From Candidatus Gottesmanbacteria bacterium (GTDB lineage: Bacteria > Patescibacteriota > Microgenomatia > JACOXO01), in NCBI GenBank assembly GCA_016182365.1, contig JACOXO010000020.1, forward strand, positions 1 through 41,590: a stretch of 41,590 nt of DNA, in the 5' to 3' direction. A program made the position numbers and the translations under genes. Position 1 is the stretch's first letter, and every line of letters begins with the position of its first letter. The notes under the pieces are model-generated. The model was not told the origin of the DNA. It made no database searches and saw only the letters and a list, made by a program, of their open reading frames with translations. Shown here piece by piece: positions 7,279-16,500 of the stretch.

Positions 7279-8417
7279 CTGTAGTTCTCCCCAGGGTTGG
7301 TTATTAGTACATCATGCGGATGGCTTTCGCTCAAGGAAGCATGGGTTATTTTTATAAACTGCGCCTTTTTCCAAAGATTGGAAATTGTTCTTGCTCCAAT
7401 ATAATACATTCCGGATTTTATTCCACCAACTGCTTGATCAACTATATTCTGGACAGTTCCTTTAATTAGGGTAAGTCCTTCTACGCCTTCGGCTACCAAA
7501 ACCCTATCTTTATAACTTTTCCCATGATATTCATCTTCTGATTTAATTGCAGCTCCTTTTTGCATGGCCGCAACTGATCCCATGCCTCTATATTCCTTAA
7601 ACCGGTAGGAGGACGCTCCATTTTTAAGAATACTTTTAAAACGTGATGGGACATGAGCTGCTTCCAATTCAACTACTTTGCCTGGAGATTCTTCACTTGA
7701 AGCAAAAAAACTTCCCATCATAACGGTCGATGCTCCTGCTCCCAGAGCTTTGACCATATCTCCGGAATACTTAATTCCACCATCAGCAATGACTGGAACC
7801 TTTTCTTTATGGGCAATTTCTGATATTTGGGCAATAGCAGTAAGTTGTGGAACTCCCATTCCGGAAATAATACGGGTTGTACAAATTGCCCCCGGACCCA
7901 TTCCGACTCTAAGTCCGTCGCTACCCGCTTTTATTAAGTTAATTGCTCCCTCGGCAGTTGCTATATTTCCGGCAATTACGTCAACTTTAGGGTAATTCTT
8001 TTTAATATATTTAATTGTTTTAATGACGTTTATTGCATTTCCATGTGCTGAATCTACAGCAATAGTATCAACCCCGGCAGCAACTAGCGCGGTAACGCGT
8101 TTTTCAAAACCATTATTTGCTCCAACTGCCGCTCCAACCAACAATTTTTTCGCTTTAACTTTTCTAACTTCATCTGATTGATCGCTGAAAGTTAAATTTC
8201 TGTGGATTATTCCGATTCCTCCTAATTTAGCAAGGACAATTGCCAGTTTACTTTCAGTTACTGTATCCATAGGAGCAGAAACAAGAGGAAGATCAAGATT
8301 AATATTTTTAGTAAGTTTTGTTTTCAAAGATATATTCTCTCTATCAAAATTAGAGTATCCTGGAAGAAGCAAAACATCGTCGAAAGTTAAATATTGCCCA
8401 TTAGTAAAAATAGCCAT
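7275..8417 (-). CDS. guaB: IMP dehydrogenase without CBS domains
   Basis: Oxidises IMP to XMP with NAD+, the committed step to GMP. The TIM-barrel enzyme shows SAPMDTVTE, the NAD-site VDSAHGN, the catalytic loop GPGAICTTR (Cys179) and the mobile-flap YRGMGSVAAM. At 380 residues it is about 100 shorter than typical IMPDH. The regulatory Bateman (two-CBS) module normally inserted between the IIHRNLTF strand and the KKLLVGAAVG strand is replaced by a short linker (about residues 78-90). The enzyme should thus lack purine-nucleotide allostery through that module. Second gene of the operon, overlapping guaA by four bases. Confidence 0.95.
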   Translation of the reverse strand: MAIFTNGQYLTFDDVLLLPGYSNFDRENISLKTKLTKNINLDLPLVSAPMDTVTESKLAIVLAKLGGIGIIHRNLTFSDQSDEVRKVKAKKLLVGAAVGANNGFEKRVTALVAAGVDTIAVDSAHGNAINVIKTIKYIKKNYPKVDVIAGNIATAEGAINLIKAGSDGLRVGMGPGAICTTRIISGMGVPQLTAIAQISEIAHKEKVPVIADGGIKYSGDMVKALGAGASTVMMGSFFASSEESPGKVVELEAAHVPSRFKSILKNGASSYRFKEYRGMGSVAAMQKGAAIKSEDEYHGKSYKDRVLVAEGVEGLTLIKGTVQNIVDQAVGGIKSGMYYIGARTISNLWKKAQFIKITHASLSESHPHDVLITNPGENYR

Positions 8418-8428
8418 AGCTACTCCTT

Positions 8429-9034
8429 TTAGATAATTTTAATAAAATAATCCACTTCTTTTTTAGATATCCCAATTCTAACCAATCTTTTTTTAATTTC
8501 GTTTTCAGATACTCTTTCCTTTTTCCACTTAGAATAAAGAAGCTTTATCATCTCTCTTATTTCATGCGGGAAAATAATCCAGCTTGAAGTATTTGCTGCA
8601 TAAAAATCAGGTTTTGTCTGCACCCAGTCTTTGATAAATAGGGAAGATGTGTATACTTTTTTAGCACCGCACATCAGCAAATATTCCTTGGCTATTTTAA
8701 CCGTCTCGCCACTATCTACAACATCGTCAAAAAGGAGAACGGTCTCATTTTGGACAGCTGTTGCTAGTGACTGCACAATTATTGGTCGATTGTTGGTTTT
8801 GCCAATATCCTGATAAAACTTAACCTGCAACGTAGACAGCTTACTTACATCAAGATAATCAAGAAGGGCCTTTGACCAAGTAAGACCACCATCTGCAAGG
8901 GCGATGAGTCTATCTATGTGTATTTTTTTGGAAATTATATTTTGAGCAAGGTTAAAACAGAGAAGTCCAGTTTGAGTCCATGATGGGGTAATGTAGCTTT
9001 GGTTATCAATGAGTGTAGCGTTTTGAAGACCCAT
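8429..9034 (-). CDS. Purine-type phosphoribosyltransferase
   Basis: The PRPP-binding signature VLLFDDVVDSGETVKIA (about residues 99-115) and the upstream IALADGGLTWSKALLDYLD loop identify a type I phosphoribosyltransferase. It is closest in style to xanthine/hypoxanthine transferases. With guaB and guaA downstream it probably salvages hypoxanthine, xanthine or guanine to the nucleotide that feeds GMP synthesis. The C-terminal 45 residues (SKWKKERVSENEIKKRLVRIGISKKEVDYFI) look like an added helical tail of unknown role. I prefer ATG 9034 to the start 15 bases upstream because 9034 lies about 6 bases past the -10 box of the promoter. Confidence 0.82.
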   Translation of the reverse strand: MGLQNATLIDNQSYITPSWTQTGLLCFNLAQNIISKKIHIDRLIALADGGLTWSKALLDYLDVSKLSTLQVKFYQDIGKTNNRPIIVQSLATAVQNETVLLFDDVVDSGETVKIAKEYLLMCGAKKVYTSSLFIKDWVQTKPDFYAANTSSWIIFPHEIREMIKLLYSKWKKERVSENEIKKRLVRIGISKKEVDYFIKII

Positions 9035-9039
9035 AGTAA

Positions 9040-9068
9040 ATAATAGCAAATAGTAAAAAGCTTGTCAA
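9040..9068 (-). promoter_or_regulatory. Promoter of the purine operon
   Basis: Reading the minus strand, TTGACA (complement of 9063-9068), a 17-base spacer and TATTAT (complement of 9040-9045). ATG 9034 follows after 5 bases, which predicts a leaderless message. Its -35 shares bases with the -35 of the opposite promoter. Confidence 0.6.
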
Positions 9069-9091
9069 GAAAGCCAACGCTCGGGTATAAT
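9062..9091 (+). promoter_or_regulatory. Promoter of the kinase-like pair
   Basis: TTGTCA (9062-9067), an 18-base spacer and TATAAT (9086-9091), with ATG 9098 only 6 bases beyond, so transcription would begin at the start codon. The -35 elements of this and the purine-operon promoter form one palindromic block CTTGTCAAG. Confidence 0.6.
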
Positions 9092-9097
9092 CATACT

Positions 9098-9664
9098 ATG
9101 CAAGAATTTAAATACAGAAATATTACGGTTTCCGGGAAAATTGCCGTGGGCACATCCACTCTTTCAAAACACCTCAAACAAATTTTAGGTTGGCAGTATA
9201 TAAATACCGGTGAGCTGCAAAGACAGTATGACAGACAACATGGAATCGATGAAAATCAACAGGGAGCTGTAGCCAGGCCAGATAGTCATGAAAGAGAAAT
9301 GGAAGCTATGGCCCAAAAAATTCTTACACAAAAACAACACATTATCTACGAGGCATGGCTTTCAGGTTTTGTAAGCAGAGACATAGAAGGAGTCTTAAAA
9401 GTTTTAGTAATTTGTTCTGATGAAGCAGTTCGGATAGACAGAGTTGTTAACAGAGATAATATGACAATTATGGATGCAAAGAGGTATATAAGGGCAAGGG
9501 AATCGGAGAACATTGACAAATGGCAAAAGTTATACGGCAACTATGATTTCTGGGATCCAAAATACTACGATTTGGTAATTGACACATATGCTTCTGGTCA
9601 GCTTGAAACAGTCGGTCGTGTGCTTGATAAACTTGGGTATAAAGGCAGCATAAAAATAACCTAA
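9098..9664 (+). CDS. Cytidylate kinase-like P-loop protein (copy 1)
   Basis: A 188-residue P-loop NTPase beginning RNITVSGKIAVGTSTLSKHL, then a YINTGELQRQ segment that matches the substrate-binding region of (d)CMP kinases. An IIYEAWLSGF strand, a VLVICSDEAVRIDRVVNR lid region and a C-terminal YYDLVIDT strand follow. The Walker A loop reads GKIAVGTST, with Thr where the catalytic Lys normally stands, as in some archaeal-type cytidylate kinases. Likely substrate is a nucleoside monophosphate, most plausibly CMP/dCMP. Start ATG 9098 is set by the promoter; the longer frame to 9062 would include it. It is followed two bases later by a paralog. Confidence 0.7.
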   Translation: MQEFKYRNITVSGKIAVGTSTLSKHLKQILGWQYINTGELQRQYDRQHGIDENQQGAVARPDSHEREMEAMAQKILTQKQHIIYEAWLSGFVSRDIEGVLKVLVICSDEAVRIDRVVNRDNMTIMDAKRYIRARESENIDKWQKLYGNYDFWDPKYYDLVIDTYASGQLETVGRVLDKLGYKGSIKIT

Positions 9665-9665
9665 A

Positions 9666-10193
9666 GTGTATAAAAAAATAACCATCTCCGGACTTATTTG
9701 TACCGGAAAAACCTCACTCTTTTGGGGTTTGCAAGAGAAACTTATTTGGCCCACTTTTTCCGCAAGTCAGTTTTTCAGGGATTACTCCCGGACTCACAAT
9801 TTGTCTTTGGAAAAAGCCGAAGAACAAAGCAATATTTTAACCAGAAAAATTGACACCAGAATGGCTGATATGCTCAAGAGCAGTGGCAATATTATTGTTG
9901 AAGGCTGGATGGCTGGAATTATGGCAGATGAGTTGGGAGGGGTATTAAGAATTCTGTTGACATGTTCTGATCAAGAAAGAATTCACCGTTTTGCAAACAG
10001 GGAGCAGTTGAGTTTAAAAGAAGCAGAAGTGCGAGTTAAACAAAGAGAAAATAATTTATTTAAAGTACTAAATAAAATTTACAAGCGTTTAGACTTTTTA
10101 GACCGTAAAAACTATAACTTGATAATCGATACAACTTCTCTCTCAAAAGAGGAAACAGTCGCAACTGTTCTTCAGAAACTAAACCGCTCCTAA
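9666..10193 (+). CDS. Cytidylate kinase-like P-loop protein (copy 2)
   Basis: A paralog of the preceding gene, same length and layout: KKITISGLICTGKTSLFWGL (P-loop with a normal GKTS), a TFSASQFFRDY substrate segment, IIVEGWMAGIM, ILLTCSDQERIHRFANR and NLIIDTTSLSKEE. Here the catalytic Lys is retained. It starts at GTG 9666, directly after the TAA of copy 1 with no room for another ribosome site, so it is translated by coupling. Tandem duplication and divergence are evident. Either the two form a heterodimer or they have different nucleotide specificities. Confidence 0.7.
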   Translation: MYKKITISGLICTGKTSLFWGLQEKLIWPTFSASQFFRDYSRTHNLSLEKAEEQSNILTRKIDTRMADMLKSSGNIIVEGWMAGIMADELGGVLRILLTCSDQERIHRFANREQLSLKEAEVRVKQRENNLFKVLNKIYKRLDFLDRKNYNLIIDTTSLSKEETVATVLQKLNRS

Positions 10194-10212
10194 TATGCTA
10201 AAGTAGATTTAG

Positions 10213-11403
10213 ATGAAATTTTCAAAAAACGTTATTATTCTTTCTTTTGTCTCTTTATTAAATGATGTTGCTGGAGAAACAGTAAGAAGGCTTATTCCAC
10301 TCTTCTTATCAACTGTTCTTGGCGTGCAAACTTCCATAATTGGTCTTATTGAAGGAGTGGGGGAGGCAACCCCGCATATTTTTGAACCAATATCCGGTTA
10401 TATTTCAGATAAAACAGAAAAAAGAAAAATCTTTGTAGTTTTTGGTCAGATACTGCGAGCTTCAATGATTCTGTTTATCTTTGTTACTTCCTGGCCTCAA
10501 GCGCTTCTAATTAGGTTTCTTGATAGAACCGGAAAAGGAATTGCTCTTGCCCCAAGAGATTCTCTTATTGCTGCATCAACTAAAGATGGACACCAAGGAA
10601 GATCTTTTGGTTTAAATAGGGCCATGGATAATTTAGGGGCAACAATGGGTATTATCTTAATAATAGCAACAATTCTACTTATACATAATCCTGAGTTTCT
10701 AAATAGAAGTGTATTTCAGTTTTTGATAATCATAATTGCAGCTCCGGCTCTGTTTGTCGCGCTTCTACTTTTGATGTTTATGGTTCGCGACAAAAAAGAC
10801 GGTGAAAAAGGTTTTGAATTCCATGATCATTTGGGAAAAGATTATTATATTTTCCTAGTATTAAGTTTTCTATTTTCAATAGGAAACTTTTCTGACGGGT
10901 TTTTAGTTTTAAGAGCAAGTGAATTAGGACTTTCGCTGGTATCGATTTTTGCTCTTCTCGCTGTTTTTACTTTATCCTCAACACTGATTTCACTTCCTGC
11001 AGGTAATTATTCAGATCATCATCAAAGAAAGTTAGTGCTGGTTTTAGGATGGCTGATATTTTCTGGCTCCTACATTGGTTTTGGTATGGCTACCAGTCTT
11101 TGGCAGTTATTACCCCTTTTTATTATCTACGGACTTTACTATGGAATTACTCAGGGTGTAGCTAAGGCAATGATTTCGGATCTGGTACCACAGGCAAAAA
11201 GGGGTCTGGCTTTTGGCCTTTACAGCATGATTTTAGGTCTTGGTCTTCTACCTGCCAGTGTTTTAGCCGGATATTTATGGCAAAGATTTGATCCATCCAT
11301 CACTTTCTATACAGGGTCCTCTTTTGCAGTTATTGCGGCACTGGGACTTTTATTCTTTCTTCCCAAACCTAAACAAAAATGGTGGCAGGTTTGGGATAAG
11401 TAG
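10213..11403 (+). CDS. MFS transporter
   Basis: A 396-residue protein with about 12 predicted membrane helices in two bundles. The cytoplasmic loop motif between helices 2 and 3 is seen in SGYISDKTEKRKIF, the helix-4 region in RFLDRTGKGIALAPRDSLI, and the equivalent second-half loop in PAGNYSDHHQRKLVLV. The pattern RTGKG-APRD is typical of a bacterial MFS subgroup related to YajR/permease families, but no substrate can be called. It lies 19 bases after the kinase pair and may be in the same transcript. The small gene that follows on the other strand converges on it. Confidence 0.85.
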   Translation: MKFSKNVIILSFVSLLNDVAGETVRRLIPLFLSTVLGVQTSIIGLIEGVGEATPHIFEPISGYISDKTEKRKIFVVFGQILRASMILFIFVTSWPQALLIRFLDRTGKGIALAPRDSLIAASTKDGHQGRSFGLNRAMDNLGATMGIILIIATILLIHNPEFLNRSVFQFLIIIIAAPALFVALLLLMFMVRDKKDGEKGFEFHDHLGKDYYIFLVLSFLFSIGNFSDGFLVLRASELGLSLVSIFALLAVFTLSSTLISLPAGNYSDHHQRKLVLVLGWLIFSGSYIGFGMATSLWQLLPLFIIYGLYYGITQGVAKAMISDLVPQAKRGLAFGLYSMILGLGLLPASVLAGYLWQRFDPSITFYTGSSFAVIAALGLLFFLPKPKQKWWQVWDK

Positions 11404-11568
11404 TTATTTGTTGAAGGCTTCCTTAAATATTCTATTAAATTCAGGGCCTTTCTTAGGGATTTTACGATCAATTTCTGCGAGAACAGGAAACTCTGCTACA
11501 CTATTTTCCACATTCTTCGCTAATTGAGATTGGGGAATAAATTGTTCTGGTGATTGGTTTTCGCTCAT
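11404..11568 (-). CDS. Small hypothetical protein, 54 residues
   Basis: ATG 11568 opens a 54-codon frame encoding an acidic, helix-prone small protein: it starts MSENQSPEQFIPQSQLAKNV and ends FNRIFKEAFNK, with TAA at 11404-11406. It fills the gap between the MFS gene and the lytic transglycosylase exactly, its stop abutting the TAG of the MFS gene. Codon choice and composition look coding. I recognise no family. A TTATAT element lies just upstream on the minus strand. Confidence 0.55.
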   Translation of the reverse strand: MSENQSPEQFIPQSQLAKNVENSVAEFPVLAEIDRKIPKKGPEFNRIFKEAFNK

Positions 11569-11607
11569 GAAATTATTATATCACGATGTCAAGACCGGTA
11601 ATTTGAG

Positions 11608-12372
11608 TTAACTTGACTTTGCAATTCTAGATAATATCTCTTTAGGGTAGTTATAATACCAGTCTCTAAAACGGGTCAAGTGTCCTGGATATGGCCATCC
11701 AAATAATTTTCCTGTATTGTAGACAACAGTCATCTGTACTGGTGCTAGTTCTCCATACGTATCAATTGTATTTTTATGGTATTTTCCAATTAAGTCTATT
11801 GAAATTTCCGGCCTGTACATTTCCTGGGGTGTTCCTGAATATCCAAGGCCAACAGCTGTAGTATATAGTATTTGCCCTAAACCATAACTAGCATCCCCAA
11901 TATGGGATTCATATCGATAAGCTAGTGGGTTTCCTTCGGATTCTGTCATTATGGTTGCAAAAATAAGCTGAGGGTCAATATTGTATTTTTTGGCAACTTT
12001 ATCAATTATGTCTCCGTACTTTTTCCAAACCTTAATAGCTTTTTTATTGTTATCATCTGAATTGTCTGAAGCGTCTCCATTTGTTATTTCTTCCTGTTTG
12101 GGGGGTGTGGGAACTGGAACAGCAGCTGCATGAGTTATCTGCGGATTGGTTGCCACTAACTGATTAGTAAGTGCCAGAGCTGCGGCGATATTTTTGCTGT
12201 ACTTATGGAGATTGTGAATATCGATATTGTGAGCAATAAGCCAGTTATAAACCCGGATATGTTTAGTTTTTAATTCGTTGATCAGTCTTTCCTGTTTGGC
12301 AAGAAGGTTTTTCTTGACAGTGTTAAACTGTGCAGGCGTCAATTTCGGTATAGAATCATCTCTTTGGGTCAT
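11608..12372 (-). CDS. Lytic transglycosylase-like SLT-domain protein
   Basis: The C-terminal half carries a soluble-lytic-transglycosylase fold: VAKKYNIDPQLIFATIMTESEGNPLAY with the probable catalytic Glu144 before S145, then ASYGLGQILYTTA, matching the GLMQI motif. The domain closes with a YNTG and a Y-rich tail. It would cleave the MurNAc-GlcNAc bond of peptidoglycan. The first 110 residues form a helical, possibly coiled region with a Thr/Pro/Asn/Asp linker. No signal peptide is visible in MTQRDDSIPKLTP, so export is unexplained; it may be released by lysis, by a type IV-like apparatus, or start elsewhere. The gene is monocistronic and diverges from the next gene. Confidence 0.8.
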   Translation of the reverse strand: MTQRDDSIPKLTPAQFNTVKKNLLAKQERLINELKTKHIRVYNWLIAHNIDIHNLHKYSKNIAAALALTNQLVATNPQITHAAAVPVPTPPKQEEITNGDASDNSDDNNKKAIKVWKKYGDIIDKVAKKYNIDPQLIFATIMTESEGNPLAYRYESHIGDASYGLGQILYTTAVGLGYSGTPQEMYRPEISIDLIGKYHKNTIDTYGELAPVQMTVVYNTGKLFGWPYPGHLTRFRDWYYNYPKEILSRIAKSS

Positions 12373-12441
12373 AGATATATGATATTATTTTACCATACCA
12401 AGTAAAAAAACCTTGATAGAATAGGGTATTATATTCAATAT

Positions 12442-12990
12442 ATGAGAAAATTTTTAGCTACAGTTGTTTTTTTAATCCTAATTCTATTTGCACCATATAC
12501 GTTAGCCTCAACCTACGCTCAAGAAAATGTTGAAATTACCTCCCCTCCCGCTACACCCTCAAATGAGTACATATTACCTTACCCTGGAATGCTGCCTGAC
12601 AATCCATTGTATAAACTTAAGGTGTTAAGGGACAAAATATACGACTTTTTCATAAAAGACCCTATAAAAAAGGCTCAATTTAAGCTTCTAATGGCTGATA
12701 AACGGATGAATATGGCAAGAATGCTATCTGATCAAAAAGGGAATAACAGTTTAGCCTCAGATACCATTGTTGATGCAGTTTCGTATTATAGCGGTGCAGT
12801 TAACATTTTCTTATCAGTAAACCCCCATGAAATAAGTACAGATGGTCTGGGTCCTAGGCTTAAAGAGACAGGAAAAGCCTACCTGCCAATAATTGCCGAT
12901 TATATCCAAACTTTTGAATCAGTTGATGCTGAAAAGCTAAGCGATGCCTATAATACAGTAGTCTCTAATTATCAAAAACTTCCCAAATGA
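12442..12990 (+). CDS. Secreted DUF5667-like protein
   Basis: A signal peptide (about residues 1-26, MRKFLATVVFLILILFAPY and an AQE cleavage region) precedes a YPGMLPDNPLYKLKVLRDKIYDFFIKDPIKKAQF block. That block is the hallmark of the DUF5667 family common in Patescibacteria and some actinobacteria. The remainder is helical. The family has no established function; proteins of this kind are exported and may bind the envelope. It is separated from nrdR by a regulatory region and is probably a single-gene unit. Confidence 0.75.
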   Translation: MRKFLATVVFLILILFAPYTLASTYAQENVEITSPPATPSNEYILPYPGMLPDNPLYKLKVLRDKIYDFFIKDPIKKAQFKLLMADKRMNMARMLSDQKGNNSLASDTIVDAVSYYSGAVNIFLSVNPHEISTDGLGPRLKETGKAYLPIIADYIQTFESVDAEKLSDAYNTVVSNYQKLPK

Positions 12991-13038
12991 GGCTGATGAA
13001 AATATTGATTTTTTTTGATGCTGTTTGTTATCTTGACA

Positions 13039-13092
13039 CTACTACATCTAGTATCCTAAAGTCTTCCTAGACCCTATAGATAGTGTTATAAT
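13039..13092 (+). promoter_or_regulatory. nrdR promoter with two probable NrdR boxes
   Basis: ACCCTATAGATAGTGT (13071-13086) matches the NrdR-box consensus ACACTATATATAGTGT at 14 of 16 positions and sits directly against the -10 box TATAAT (13087-13092). A weaker copy, CTACTACATCTAGTAT (13039-13054), matches 11 of 16 and starts 32 bases upstream, the usual three-turn spacing of paired NrdR boxes. Binding would repress nrdR and the downstream reductase. The nrdR ATG at 13099 follows the -10 after 6 bases. Confidence 0.55.
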
Positions 13093-13098
13093 TACTTA

Positions 13099-13545
13099 AT
13101 GAAATGTCCATTTTGTCAGAGGTTAGAAACTGAAGTAATTGAAACCCGCGACTCCGAAGATAATGCAACCACACGAAGAAGAAGAGCGTGTATTCACTGC
13201 GGCAAAAGATTTACAACCTACGAGCGGGTAGAGGTAGAACCTTTGATTGTTATTAAAAAAGATAAAAGAAGAGAACAGTTTAATCGGGAAAAATTACAAA
13301 GAGGGATACTAAAGGCAGGAGAAAAAACAACATTATCCCTTGACAGTATAAACAGCTTGGTGGATAAAGTTGAAAGAGAATTAAGGGGAGCCGATACAAG
13401 TGAGATTGAAAGTCAGAAAATAGGTAGGACGGTAGCCAGGGAGCTAAAAAAGATTGATAAACTGGCATATATTAGATTTGCAAGCGTATTTAGACAATTT
13501 GTTGATCTTGAAGATCTGGAAAAAGAATTAAAAAAAATTTCATAA
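13099..13545 (+). CDS. nrdR: Transcriptional repressor NrdR
   Basis: The 148-residue protein has an N-terminal zinc ribbon (Cys3, Cys6, Cys31, Cys34 in MKCPFCQ and CIHCGKRFTTYERV) followed by an ATP-cone domain (VIKKDKRREQFNREKLQRGILKA and onward). This is the standard NrdR architecture. It senses ATP/dATP and represses ribonucleotide reductase genes. Here it lies 12 bases upstream of the B12-dependent reductase it probably controls, and its own promoter contains NrdR-box-like sites, pointing to autoregulation. Confidence 0.95.
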   Translation: MKCPFCQRLETEVIETRDSEDNATTRRRRACIHCGKRFTTYERVEVEPLIVIKKDKRREQFNREKLQRGILKAGEKTTLSLDSINSLVDKVERELRGADTSEIESQKIGRTVARELKKIDKLAYIRFASVFRQFVDLEDLEKELKKIS

Positions 13546-13557
13546 TAAAGGAGTCAT

Positions 13558-16500
13558 ATGAAGCTTGACGGCATAAGACAAAAAGTATTTTTAGACAGAT
13601 ACTCATTAAAAGACAAAGTGGGTAATCCTTTGGAGAAGACACCTGAGGCGATGTGGAAAAGGATTGCCAAAGGTGTAGCTCAATATGAGACTGATCCTAA
13701 AAAAGCCAAAGTTTGGGAAAAGAAATTCTATATGGCAATGCAGGATTTTAAATACATCCCCGGCGGTAGAATTCTCTCTGGTGCCGGCACTGGATATAAA
13801 GTGACTTTCTATAACTGCTACGTTTTACCGTCCCCCAAAGATTCAAGAGACGGTATTTTGGATAACTTGAAAGAAATGGTTGAGATTATGGCAAGAGGCG
13901 GGGGAGTGGGTATTAACCTTTCCTCACTGCGTCCAAGAGGAGCAAGAGTTAAAAAAGTAAACGGATTCTCTTCAGGCCCTATGAACTGGGCAGAGCTTTA
14001 TTCAGTTGCTACCCATGACATTATCCAGCAGGGTGGAACCAGAAGAGGCGCTCTGATGCTTATGCTTTGGGACTGGCATCCTGATATTGAGGAATTTATT
14101 ACAGTCAAAAGAAACCTGGCAAGAATTACTGGTGCTAATCTTTCTGTTTGTGTATCTGACAAATTCATGAAAGCTGTACAGGAGAATGCTGATTGGAATT
14201 TGGTATTTCCTGATACCAATGAGAAAGAATATGATCAAAAATGGGATGGCTACCTTGCCGACTGGGTAGCACAGGGCAAGAAAGTTAAAAAATATAAAAC
14301 AGTAAAAGCAAAATATCTTTGGGATCTTAGCTGTGAAGCTGCTTGGACGTCTGCCGAACCAGGTGTAGTATTTATGGAAAGATACAACAAATGGCATTCC
14401 AATTATTATTTCAACAGAATCAACTGCGTCAATCCATGCGTTACCGGAGATACCTTAGTTTCTACCTCAAAAGGCCAAGGGAGAATGGAAGATTTATACA
14501 AAGAAGGGAAACCATTTTTATCTATCTTAGATGGAAAACCATACCTTACAACAGCTGTTAAACATACTGGGGTTAAGCAGGTATATAAGCTTAAAACCAA
14601 AGAGGGTTATTCATTAAGATTAACTTCAGATCACAAAGTATATACCCAAACAGGCATGGTCGAAGCTGGTAAATTGACTCTTGGCACAAAACTAATTCTA
14701 ACAAGAGGCGGTTCTTTTGGTACAGCTGGAACAGAGGAGGAGGGATTAGTATACGGCTGGCTTGTTGGAGACGGATCTGTGAAAAAAGACGTAGCTACAC
14801 TCTATTTTTACAATGATGAAAAAAGGGAGCTGGCTCCGTCCTATGCACAGTTTGTGCATAAAATGGTTGACGGAACTCAGATCTCTCATAGATCTTATCC
14901 AATTACTCCTCAATATGTTGAAAAAGAGGATAAAGCAGTTGTTGAATCTACAAGACTGTGGAGAATGGCAAACAAAATTGGCCTGACCCACGAAAATAAA
15001 TATCAGGTCCCAGAAATGATTTTTGCCGGATCAAAAGAAATACAAAAAGGATTTCTAAAAGGACTTTTCTCAAGCGACGGCCATGTAAGCGGAACCGTAG
15101 AGAAAGGAATAAGTGTAAGACTTACATCAGTTTCCCAAGACCTACTTGTTGGTGTACAAAGGCTTCTTTTGAATTTTGGAATAACCAGCAGAATCTATGC
15201 AAATAGAAGACAGGAAATGGAAAGACTTCTTCCTGACGGAAAAGGAGGTAGGAAGTTATACCGAACTCAAGCATATCATGATCTAGTTATTTCCAAATCA
15301 GATCTTTTGATATTTGCTAGAGAAATAAACTTCCTGCAAAAAGTAAAACAGGTTAAACTTGCAAGCCTTCTTTCTTCATATAAAGAAGGTCCATACAGGT
15401 CTTCTTTTACAGCAACTTTTGATTCTCTGGAGAAAGAAGGGATAGAGGACGTCTACGATATTACTGTTGCTGATGTTCATAGATTCTCTGCAAACGGTAT
15501 TGTAGTTTCAAACTGCGGAGAAGAGGGGCTTCCGGCTTACGGAGTATGTAATTTGGGATCTTTAAATCTTGCTGCTTTTGTCAAAGACGGCAAAATGGAT
15601 TATGAACTACTTTATGAGCACGCCAAAATAGGAACCAGATTTCAGGATAATATTATTGACGGTGATATCTACATTTTTGAAGGAATTAGAAAAACCCAGC
15701 TTGAGGGCGAAAGAAGAATCGGGCTTGGAACTATGGGTCTGGGGGATGCTTTAATTAAAATGAAAATAAGATATGGATCGCAAGAATCTTTAAAAGTAAT
15801 TGATAAAATTTACAAACTTATACGGGATGCTGCGTTTGAAGCTTCAATTGAATTGGCCCAAGAGAAAGGAGCTTTCCCTAAGTTTGAAAAAGACAAATAT
15901 CTCAAAGCCTATTTTATAAAGCAGCTTCCAGTTACTATCAAAAAAAAGATTTCCAAGTATGGAATAAGAAACTCTGTGCTTTTGATGCAGGCCCCAACCG
16001 GATCAACATCTCTAATGGCCGGAGTATCATCAGGTATTGAACCTGTTTATGAATTTACATTTATAAGACGGGACAGGTTGGGTGAACACCGACTGTACCA
16101 TCCATTATTTGATACTTGGAAAAAAGATCATCCCTCTGATCCAATTCCAGATTACTTTGTATCATCAAGTGATTTGACTCCTGAGGATCATGTAAAAGTA
16201 CAGGCAGCAATCCAGAAATATGTTGATGCCTCAATCTCAAAAACAGTCAATGCCCCAAAGACATTTACAGTTGATGATGTCAAAAAACTGTATAATTTGG
16301 CCTACAAATTAGGATGTAAGGGCGTAACCTTTATGAGAGATGGGTCGAGACCGGGAGTTTTGGAGAAAGCGCCGGAAAAACAGGAAGCCAAAGCTGTAAA
16401 CGGGGAAGTAAAAATTGATGGAATACAGATTCCTGTTAAAAAACCAAGACCAATGGTGGTGCATGGATCAACATATCAGATTGACTCACCTGTAGGAATT

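Noticed and set aside
11288-11527. Plus-strand frame overlapping the MFS gene end
   Set aside because: Antisense to the small minus-strand gene at 11404-11568 and out of frame with the MFS gene.
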